Shown here in pieces: positions 1 to 8,399 of a stretch of 64,000 nucleotides of DNA. Numbering within the stretch: position 1 is the first letter of the stretch; each line of letters begins with the position of its first letter. The stretch covers positions 257,501-321,500 of the forward strand of contig JAVYIG010000062.1 of assembly GCA_035222895.1 (NCBI GenBank), written 5' to 3'. The position numbers and the translations under genes are program-made. Below the pieces are notes generated by a model, which was not told the DNA's origin, searched no databases, and worked only from the letters and a program-made list of their open reading frames with translations. Origin of the DNA: Strongylocentrotus droebachiensis. Its lineage: Eukaryota > Echinodermata > Echinoidea > Camarodonta > Strongylocentrotidae.

Positions 1-725
1 TTTTTGTCAATTGAATCCATTGCAGCCCTTATATATGGTGGAGTTCATTTTTTTTAATCATATCTCTCTTTCGGAAAGGTATGAATCATTCATTAATCTA
101 TCGACCAATAAACGTTATGAAAAGTCGCTGGGTTTTCGTGAAAACGGAATTGTTATTCGAATTTCAAAATATTTCTTTAAATTTCTTAATGATAGGCTAC
201 TTTTTTCCAGATGAATGTTATTCCGTTGCCTTATGTGGTTTCAACCAAAATAAATACTATATATGTATTTCTATAGTTGAGGGTATCTAATGTAATACTC
301 CTAGATACTTCAATTCGTGGGTTTGAATTAGTTAACAATTAAATGTCTCCTGAAATCCAGTCGTTTCAGTGGCATATCAATTTATAATCCCGTTTATAGT
401 TTAGCTCAACAATCGTGATAATTGAGGGGCAATCACTTGCCCTCCCGAAAATGTCAAGAATCAGAAACACAATGAAGCACAAGTTTCCTTAAGCTCGTAA
501 TGTTTGGCATTTAGCATGTACCTACCTCGTAGTAAGCTCAACAAAGATCGTGATACTTCTCGAGCATATATTGCTTTTTAGAGATTGTGAAATCTGTTTG
601 AAATGAATGAAACACAGCTTATTAGGGATCTGAGTTTATATATCTTCTTCTATGTCTTCTTTTCTATTCTTTCTTTTATTTTCAATGGTCTAAAAAAAAA
701 TATCAACGAAATATTTCAAGCTTAC
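1..725. other. No exon recognised; probably intron 1 of the gene starting at 822
   Basis: AT-rich stretch with only short open frames. Because a signal-peptide exon on the minus strand ends with a splice donor at 725/724, this interval should be the first intron of that gene, and the next exon must lie here or beyond the left edge. I found no open frame with a convincing acceptor and matching phase. Confidence 0.5.
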
Positions 726-822
726 CTTGAGGGCCTTCTGTGATACTTAATGCTGATGACATCTGGACGGCTATGATAAGAAGAGCTGCTAAGGAAAGTA
801 GGGTGCTTATTGTCGAATTCAT
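726..822 (-). CDS. First coding exon (signal peptide) of a secreted or membrane protein, gene truncated by window edge
   Basis: Read on the minus strand, an ATG at 822-820 opens 32 codons plus one base and ends at a good donor (CAAG/GTAAGC, 725-719). The peptide starts MNSTIST, has a hydrophobic core LLSLAALLIIAV and a small-residue cleavage region (MSSALS), so it is a classical signal peptide. The exon ends in phase 1, the same phase as the signal-peptide exon of the receptor gene at 43.4 kb and the usual phase for shuffled extracellular modules. The mature protein begins around SITEGPQ; nothing in that stub identifies the family. The remainder lies to the left. The other possibility is a pseudogene exon, but the intact frame, start and donor argue against it. 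Confidence 0.72.
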
Positions 823-1010
823 TTTTCTGAGTTAAGTTGGACAGTTTCTATCCGTCAACTTCACGGATTCACTAAGCAACCGTTGGGCAACACTGGAGGC
901 TTTGGAGTAGCTGACCAATCTACGATGATGCGATGAAGAAATCACACAAGCAAATCCAAAATATAGTTCAAAAAGTTTCTAACAGGCGCCGTTTCCCTTT
1001 CTATAATCTC
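823..1010 (-). promoter_or_regulatory. Possible promoter and 5' UTR of the gene starting at 822
   Basis: On the minus strand a TATA-like stretch (ACTATATTTT, 967-958) lies about 135-145 bp upstream of the ATG, which would put a start site near 930 and leave a leader of about 100 bases. This rests only on a loose TATA match in AT-rich DNA. Confidence 0.25.
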
Positions 1011-2196
1011 TCTTCATTCCTTTATTAAAACAGGAGGACCGCGTTTGTGTTTAATTATGTGCAGCTGCCTGTAGATTCGCGCCTAGAATGTGGCTTCTGA
1101 AAGTTTTCCAAGAGTTTTTATGCTGCCGTAGGATTACTCTTTCCTGTCAGACTTTTCGTCGATTGATGAAACAGGGATTCTCTCGATATCATCAAACTCT
1201 GAAAATGGTTACCCCTTCAGTTTTTGAGGACAGTGTGCAATCCACTTCTTTACGGCTGAGCTGATGCGCAGTGGGATAGTTATTTCTACTTAAGGCGCAG
1301 AGAAGTGGCGGGAAAAAAGCACTCTCGAGGCAAAAAAGCGCGCGCAATTCGCAATCACGTTTGGTCTCTGAGCGGTCTCTGACACGTCTGGTTTCACAAT
1401 CAAGTATCTCGGCCAACGTGTCTTATACTTTGTTTTCGGAGAAAACCGTATTTCAAGAAGAAGGGAAATGATTACTGTTCTGTACTTTTTGTTTTGAGAG
1501 GATGCCATCTTGTGAAACAGAGCCGTTGAGCAAGATGTCAATACAAAATCCATAGTAATTAGGTAGTCTAGTAACGTTTTGCTGTGTCAAGGCAACATTA
1601 TGTTTTATAATCATATACTAGGTTTGTTCTTGCCTAAAGTTGTATTAGTAGGCAAAGCAACCGACAGAATTGGGGGATGCTAGTGGTTAAATAAAAAAAT
1701 AATGCAGGAAAGGAAGAAACAGAGAAAGTAAAGTATTATAACAAGAACAAAATATTTCTTTTTTTTAAATAAGCACAAAAGAAGAAATGAAGAAAAGAGA
1801 AGAAAGAAAGCAAAACAGGAAAAAGTATAGAAAAATACAAAAAGAAAGAATGACAAAAATGTTCAAAAAAAAGGGAAAAGGAAAAAATGACTGAAAAAGT
1901 GCAAAATATAAGAAAGATAAAAAAAATTAAAAAAGAACGAAGAAACGAGTACACACAAAAAAACCAGATAGTGTAAGTAGAAAGCTCGTTTTGCACCGTA
2001 TAAAATTGTAATGCAAATTCTGTTTCCTTTACTTATCAGCTATTATTTTCTTCTAAACCGCTGAGAGGCAGTTTGCAATTTGGGGTATACAAATATCTTG
2101 TTATTATTATTATTATTATAAAAGCCAAATCAAATGTTTTAAATTGAATAAAGTTACTAACTCCATATATGGAGATGTACGTTTGATTATTTCAAC
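1011..2196. other. Non-coding stretch, low-complexity A-rich tract
   Basis: No supported gene. Between 1700 and 1990 there is an A/G-rich low-complexity tract, and an ATT microsatellite lies at about 2105-2120. The open frames here are products of that composition. Confidence 0.6.
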
Positions 2197-2304
2197 CATG
2201 GGTGTCGATCCTTACGTAATACCTATTGTTCAGGGGGGATGAATGAATTGATCATCCCCCCCCCCCCCTGATGAATAGGTATCAGTGACAGATCGACACC
2301 CATG
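2197..2304. repeat. Short foldback repeat with a poly-C loop
   Basis: The left end CATGGGTGTCGATC is repeated inverted as GATCGACACCCATG at the right end. Inside, ATACCTATT with a G-run and a C-run faces AATAGGTAT, so the whole 108 bp can fold on itself. This is the build of a small MITE. No clear target duplication was seen. Confidence 0.7.
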
Positions 2305-2899
2305 ATTTCGACAGTGCAAGATGTAGATTCGTTGCCCAATTAATCATTTCGTGACTGAAATGTGAAAATATGTGAAGTCGTAGAGTGTTTGGAAGTGTCA
2401 CCTCATTTTACTATCTACAATAAGACGTCACATCAACCTACGTCGTCAATAAACATCGTTAAGGAATCACTGTTGCTAATATACCTGACGTTATTTGTCT
2501 GGAATCCTAAAACTTTCCTGCCCAATTAAAGTTGAGGTCTACGAAACAGGGCCAACGGCTTATATGTTTTGTAGAAAAGGAAGAGTAGACCGTAGCTGCC
2601 ATTTCTTTCTTCTTCTTCTTTTAGATGCTATAACGTAAAATCGATATGACGTGTTATAAACATTGTTGCCCATAAAACTGGCATATTGTTTCTTCACCAT
2701 TTTTCTTGAAATGATTGCGACAATATTCTTGAACTTTACAGATCGATTTAAATGCTCAAGGAGATTGGGTAAGGAAGCTCTAAGAATAAATAAACTCCAT
2801 CCATCAAGAATTAATCATATTGTTACAATTATTTCATGAATGGGGGTAAAGATATGTTAGTCCAAGTTGATGGGCAACGGTGCACTTTGGCTCTTACTG

Positions 2900-3011
2900 G
2901 GGACTTTTAGATTTGCACGACGACAACGTGGATTGCTACGATCGACGTCTTTTTAATGCACTGCCTTGAATGGACGTCACACGTATCAGTCCACGCAAAT
3001 CTAAAAGTCCC
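2900..3011 (-). mobile_element. 112-bp MITE, copy 1 (TIR GGGACTTTTAGATTTGC)
   Basis: It begins and ends with the inverted repeat GGGACTTTTAGATTTGC. The reverse complement of this copy matches the 112-bp element at 37995-38106 almost throughout, including the internal segment TCATTCAAGG/CAGTGCATTAAAA (one base change) and GTCGATCGTAGCAATCC. Equal length and shared termini show that both are copies of one non-autonomous DNA transposon family. There is no coding capacity. Confidence 0.88.
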
Positions 3012-4225
3012 TATTAGTAGGGTGATCACACTGTCTGTGCACACAGTCTGCCCCATGCACATACACACACACAACAGCAGTCAGTTGGTAGAAATAGCAA
3101 TTTTCGTAAATTTATTTTAAACAAACTGAAAAATATTTTTAAATTTTTATTTCACATATCTTTCAAGCATACCTTTAACTACAATTCTGTGTAGTTTCAT
3201 TGTTATAGATATGTGGGAAATATGTTAAATTATTTATTAAAATATTGTCTTTTCAGCCATGTGTGACATGGCCCGCTGATCGCCCATTGACTGTTATTCT
3301 GCGTGGTGAAAATGCACTTCAATGTATAAAACTCCCCTACAAAAATGCAATATCCTCATGTGTTTCACTCATTAAATCAATTTGTTATTTACACTCAAGG
3401 TAGCCACAACTGTATTGGGGTCAACAAACTTTGTTTTTCTCTGAAATTCAGTCCTTGTGGAATGTTATGGCCTGTTGAATTGAATGGTTTCTCGGAAAAT
3501 CGTCATAAATCCTCAAATCTGACATTTAAAAAAAAAAAAACTATACTGTGATGTAGCTGAAAGTCTGCAGATTCTTATCATTTGTTCGGTTTTTCTGAAT
3601 AATTTGTAAAACATATGAGGAAATAGCTGTAACGGTGATCCAAGTAATTTCCATCGCCATATTTTATTGGCATTGCAAAAATATTTGGAATTTAATGTTA
3701 ATATTTGGTGTAAATATGATCTATAAATATATGATTTTAAAAAATGCCAACAAAATGAACAGTTTGACTTTCCTATATATATATAATTAGCTGAAATGAC
3801 CTAATTTGCATATTTGATGAATATTCATAATTTTGTTTTTCTTCAAAAAAAAAATATTTCCATACCTGTCTGAAATACATAGGTTTCATTGATGTATCAT
3901 GTTCGGTTTTGATTTGATTACATATGCGCATATTAATTAGACGGACTTAGTTATTTTCACAACTTTTTCATACCTGCAGATTCGCAAAAATGGCAAAAAT
4001 GACTTATTTTGTTTGCTTTTGTTTTCAAAACGATAATAGATATATGAATTTTCTTTTTTGTATTTTTTACCACAGTGTCTGATAATTTAATTTATTATTT
4101 GTGTTTTTGCCAATTTGACCATTTATGGCAGATTTTTCGGTAATTTTGTGATAATAATTATAATAATAATAATATTCTAATAGTCCACTCCAAATTTTAT
4201 TAAACCGAAACGGAAATTCTTTTTG
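3012..4225. other. AT-rich non-coding stretch
   Basis: No gene or clear element. It contains A- and T-runs, a short CA run at 3060-3072 and an AAT-rich tract near 4150-4175. Confidence 0.6.
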
Positions 4226-4421
4226 CCCAATTGATCGTGAGCCCGGCAGCCACTGAGCAGCGCCAGATCGACGTTGCTCTATCCCTTATTGTTGAACGCC
4301 AAACAAGGTAGCAACAACTCCCATCTTTTTACGTCTTTTGGTATGACGCGGCCGGGGTTCGAACCCACGACCTCCCGGTTGTGAGGCGGACGCTCTACTG
4401 ACTGAGCCAACACTCCGGTTA
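4226..4421 (-). mobile_element. tRNA-derived SINE
   Basis: Read on the minus strand, the head (about 4421-4351) looks like a tRNA: GTTGGCTCAGTCAGTAGAGC is an A-box region, a CAC-type anticodon arm follows, and GTGGGTTCGAACCC is a B box and T arm. After it comes a tRNA-unrelated body down to about 4226. It lacks a 3' CCA context and a clean acceptor stem, so it is a SINE rather than a functional tRNA gene. Confidence 0.75.
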
Positions 4422-4865
4422 TATCCAAAAAATGGTATAAAATCACAACGCATTGACCGATTTCAATTCTGTTTTTTGTTTTTTGAAGCTTTCATAAAGC
4501 TTGATCATTTGCAATCATCAAATATTTGTTTGTTGTACTTATTTTTGGTGTGCTATACCTACTATTAGCATCACGGTTGTTTTATCATAATCTATCCAAC
4601 TTCCAATGAAATGCCAAAAGGAGCTGTTGATTACTTTCATCCCGATTCCACAAATGATAGGGCACATCATTAATGCTTTCACGGAATAGTGATGATGCAG
4701 TATCCAATACAATGTCCATTGAGTGACTAATAGGCCATTTCCGTAATGTAATCAAATATAATGCATTAATATTTGTTTAGTGCCTCGTCACAAATTAATC
4801 AATTTACCTGTTTATACGAAAAATGTATTTTAATAGTCAGAATGTAAAATGTATACATTACGTGT

Positions 4866-4992
4866 TGTTACACTCTAAAATATGTTGGGCAGAAAATTGC
4901 CCAATTTTTACCCAACAAGAGGGCAATTATGTGTCTGACCAACTATTGGGTGAATTAAAGATTATGCATGGTTTACCCAGTGTTGGATGAAA
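4866..4992. repeat. Fragment of a DNA-transposon end with hairpins
   Basis: It begins TTACACTCTAAAATATGTTGGG and continues with TTGGGCAGAAAATTGCCCAA (a hairpin) and several TTGGGTAAA-type repeats in both directions. This style resembles the termini of the CACTGTAAAAA element at 37033-37921. It is a fragment without a partner end that I could place. Confidence 0.4.
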
Positions 4993-5135
4993 AGAAAATA
5001 CCCTGGCTACTGTTATCCAACAAAAATTCTCTCAATTGGAAATTATCCGATTCTCACCATTATAGGTAGTATTTTAGACACTAGTTGGGCAAATAAGTTG
5101 GATCAAATATTATATATTATATATAAAAGGTCATT

Positions 5136-5200
5136 AGTGCCGCGGTGGGACTCGAACCGCGGACCTTCCTGTGACATATCCACTCGACCACGAAAGTAAG
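5136..5200 (-). mobile_element. tRNA-like SINE head fragment
   Basis: On the minus strand TTTCGTGGTCGAGTGG (A-box like) is followed about 30 bases later by GCGGTTCGAGTCCCACCGC (B box and T arm). The other arms are poorly preserved. This is a decayed SINE head, not a working tRNA gene. Confidence 0.6.
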
Positions 5201-6556
5201 TACTTATTTTTATGAATACGGCTTATTGTTTGTGAGTTCATTTTTCATGGACCTTTATTTACCTTGGGTTGTCATCAATACATTAATGCACTAACATTTT
5301 AAGTGTACATTTAATTTGAAAAATTAAAACGATAATACAGAAAACATTTTGAAATGCAGTAGTATTTCATTTGTAGATTAGGATAGGCATGATCTGAATT
5401 ACAATTCAGCATTAATTCATCGAGTTGTCACTGCCATAAGTCAATCCGTTGCGCTTTAAAAGAAGTCTGATTTAGTTGATGTACATTATTATCTGTAAGT
5501 GTTTTTTTTTTTTTAACAAACATGTTATACTGATTAGAAGAAATCTCAAATATTATGAATAAATCTATTATTACTAGTATTACATGATGATCAGTATATA
5601 TAGTTAAATGTGTAAGTAAAGGGATTATATTTAAATATACTTTCAGTTTGAATTCAGTATGTTCAAAACTTCATTTAATCAGGGTTTTATGGTAAGGATT
5701 GCAAACAAACAAACCAAACTTTATTCTTGAACTCGAATCGTATAGTTTTGAATGTCGGGAAATCGAATGTGTTAAGCTTGCTACAAAATCGTGCTCAGCA
5801 GGTCTGGTTAAACATTGTCTACCACAAACTCCGAGATTTCAAGTATAAAACATGATTATCGCCGAGTTGTAACATTTCGACTTACTGAAAGTTCGGATTC
5901 ACTAATCAATGGATATGTCATACCCTATCTTTTTATTTAAGTGAAGATATGTAAACTGAGGATGTTTTTTCTTAATCGTTAATATGAGGTGGACTGAACA
6001 TTCTGTAGACAGTTAAGTAATGGAATGTTATCATACTGTGTGTTATTGAATGTTACCTTGTATATTACTGTGAGATTTTTCATAGTTATCATGATATTCA
6101 ATATCTAGATGGTTACTTATTACTCACTTGCATCCATTATATTTATACTTTATATTATAGTTTCATTTTTACAAATTAAAGCAATGACTTACAAGTTGAC
6201 TTTTTGGTTTTGACTTACACAGTGGAAGTATTTGATGATAGTGATGAAACAAATATCTTAAGATATAACACAAACCCCTCAGACACCACCTTTTTCGTGC
6301 AAGCGCCACTTCATAATTAACTCTTTTGTGCCCCCCCCCCCTCCCACAAAATAAAAATATATTTACGCCCCTGTATGGGTTTAATGTTAGTCATGTTGTA
6401 AACGTTGGTAGGATGAACAAGTACCGAACCCATACACAGAAATGTAGTCCTTGGTATTTATCTAATTAAAATACAACATGAAGGCCGAGTGTGGGAGTGT
6501 TTGTTTGTGTATTAAGTCGTCGTCCACAACCTCGAATCATGTAGAGATGCCTAAAC
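5201..6556. other. AT-rich non-coding stretch
   Basis: Nothing coding is visible. It has T- and A-runs (about 5500-5515) and a C-run at 6329-6340. Confidence 0.55.
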
Positions 6557-6835
6557 CGCCCACTTGCTCTTGACCCCTGCTTGGTTCGAAACAAAGTCGC
6601 TGTGCTAGTGCCCTTTGGTAAGGCATTAATCCTCATTACCACGTCCCTCGGAGAGGACCTAAAGCCGTCGGCCGTCTGGTTAATTTAATACGTTGACCAC
6701 CCACTTGATATCGACCCCTGCTTGGTTCGAAACCAAGTCGCTGTGCTAGTGCCCTTTGGTAAGGCATTAATCCTCATTACCAAGTCTCTCGGAGAGGACT
6801 TAAAGCCATCGGCCGTCTGATTGCTTACTTACAAG
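6557..6835. repeat. Tandem SINE-body duplication
   Basis: A unit of roughly 150 bp occurs twice. Each copy has ACCCCTGCTTGGTTCGAAAC, then GTGCCCTTTGGTAAGGCATTAATCC split over the unit, then an end GGAGAGGACYTAAAGCCRTCGGCCGTCTG. The TGGTTCGAAA part is B-box like and the other modules recur in SINEs at 21.65 and 34.35 kb, so this is a tandem copy of a tRNA-SINE. Confidence 0.7.
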
Positions 6836-7147
6836 CATTTATGCTTTCTTAGCAGTCAGGTAAAATAACCACCAACACCACTATAATCAATTTGGCTGTA
6901 AAAGTGCATTGTTTTTGTGTAAATGTATTGCGTACTCAGAATCGATTCTCATACGTATATCCGTCATTAATCCAGCCAGTGGGCGCGATATGGCAAGGAC
7001 TGCTCTGTTGGGCAAACAAATAATAAAACAACATACGCCATGCTGTGAGCAACTGTAATATAGCCTGTAAGTGTCGGCTTGCATGGTGATGTAGATATAC
7101 AGAAGGCTTGCGGGTGCACCATGTGAGAGAGAGAGAGAGGATTGAGG

Positions 7148-7268
7148 AGTCCTGAAAAGGACTCTCGGTAATCTTTCTTGAGGATGTGCAGTCCTAAAAA
7201 GGACTGTTTGTGTAGTCTTGAAAAAGATTGTTGGTTATCTTTCTTAGCTTATAGTTCTAAGGAGAACT
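7148..7268 (-). promoter_or_regulatory. Histone-mRNA-like stem-loops with downstream element, minus strand
   Basis: On the minus strand: stem-loop AGTCCT-TTTT-AGGACT (7205-7190), nine bases (GCACATCCT), CAAGAAAGA (7180-7172), then stem-loop AGTCCT-TTTC-AGGACT (7163-7148). Further upstream on that strand are AGTTCT-CCTT-AGAACT (7268-7253), TAAGAAAGA (7246-7238) and a stem with one mismatch AATCTT-TTTC-AAGACT (7229-7214). Metazoan histone mRNAs end in a 6-bp stem with a UUUC-type loop, followed in sea urchins by CAAGAAAGA. No histone coding sequence is adjacent. Confidence 0.6.
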
Positions 7269-7356
7269 ATAGCGCTTGGAGAGGATGATTGGCGGGAGTG
7301 TCTCGACGTTTCGAACAGGTCGAACAGGTTGACTATCCGTCAAACCATGTTCAAAC

Positions 7357-7414
7357 AGTCCTTTTCAGGACTACACATCCTCAAGAAAGATTACCGAGAG
7401 TCCTTTTCAGGACT
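7357..7414 (+). promoter_or_regulatory. Histone-mRNA-like stem-loops with downstream element, plus strand
   Basis: Stem-loop AGTCCT-TTTC-AGGACT (7357-7372) is preceded by CAAAC and followed by ACACA. After nine bases comes CAAGAAAGA (7382-7390), and then a second identical stem-loop (7399-7414). This matches the histone 3'-end plan: 6-bp stem, second pair G-C, top pair U-A, UUUC loop, U7-binding downstream element. The first stem pair is A-U rather than the usual G-C. Whether it is processed is unknown. Confidence 0.6.
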
Positions 7415-7929
7415 GCTCAATCTTCTCTCTCTCTCTCATATGGTGCACCCGCAAGCCTACTGTATAACTGTAATATAGTTGGCCAAACTCTGTGTGTAGA
7501 TGGCTTTAGGTATGTGGCTTGTAAAAAAAAATCCTGAAACCCTCCAACTAAAAATCTGCCCAATAGGACTAGGATCTATCAGAAACATATTTGTTAAAAA
7601 CACATGTATATTCTAACTCACATGGAACATATCCGTACAAGGTGTTGCTGCTAGTAGCTAGATCCCCCCCCCCCCCCAACCCCTTTCTCCAGAAAGTTTT
7701 GAATTATCGATATCCGGGCAACCGCCACCTCATATACGTACAGTTCTTTTCTAGGTAATATCAAAAAATATCCCGCTCAATTGACAGAACGATTAATCAA
7801 TTAATATTTAGACAAGCGACATCATCCCCTTGTGTCAATGGCATGCAATAACATAAACTAATCTCCACCAATTTTTAAACTATGCTAAATTACCAAAGAA
7901 AAACATCAGCGCCGTCAAATAATGACCAA

Positions 7930-8360
7930 AATCAGAACATTGCCATCTTCTTAAAGGGATCGGGTATGTTTGTCTCACATTCTGAAACAATATCCTGGAT
8001 TTAGCTTAAGCTGCAATGATATTAATAAACCTTTAGGTCAGTCAGGAACCACGTGAATCTTACAAGCCGATCGCCTGTCTGATTATCAAGATATTTGATT
8101 GAAATCGAAGTCTAATTTTGCGTGTTCCTAATGGTTTTTATAACACCACAGTCTATTGGGGAAATGAGTATGGTAAAACCGGTCACTCAAAGATTTATTT
8201 TACTTTTTTGAGGCGCTTCATGATCATTTTGAAGCGCAACTGTTTTGAGGCACTTCATGATCATTTTGAAGCGCAATTTGTTTTAGGGCTTCAATACACC
8301 ATTTCACATAACACCATAACACGTATAGGGCCATATCAACGTCGTCTACTACTTAAAGAC
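7930..8360 (+). repeat. Dispersed repeat family A, copy 1
   Basis: It shares long stretches with 20790-21640: TGGATTTAG near the start, CAGTCAGGAAYC, ACAAGCCGAT, CTGTCTGATTATCAAGATAT, the stretch GGTTTTTATAAC and ACAGTCTATTGGGG, then TTTTGAGGCRCTTCATGATC. In this copy the last segment (TTTTGAGG..CTTCATGATCATTTTGAAGCGCAA) is duplicated in tandem at about 8207-8278. A TE of unknown class is likely. Confidence 0.8.
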
Positions 8361-8399
8361 CGATACGAAATCAGAGGTATCTACGCAAAAGCTGATCGG

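Larger units (their letters stand above)
7100..7462. mobile_element. 363-bp foldback (TA-flanked) element with histone-like 3' signals
   Basis: The left arm (7100-7205) and right arm (7357-7462) are inverted copies of 106 bp with only about six differences. Both ends read CAGWAGGCTTGCGGGTGCA and are flanked by TA (7098-7099 and 7463-7464), as in Tc1/mariner-type MITEs. The arms hold CT/GA runs and a set of six-base-pair stem-loops described separately. No transposase is present, so it would be non-autonomous. Confidence 0.85.

Noticed and set aside
4351..4421. Functional tRNA gene
   Set aside because: A and B boxes are good, but the acceptor and other stems do not close properly and a SINE body follows. 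The same holds for the tRNA-like heads at 5136, 21720, 31000 and 31075.
7289..7537. 82-codon frame across the foldback element as a small protein
   Set aside because: The sequence is the inverted repeat itself with stem-loops. No evidence of translation, and no histone residues in it.
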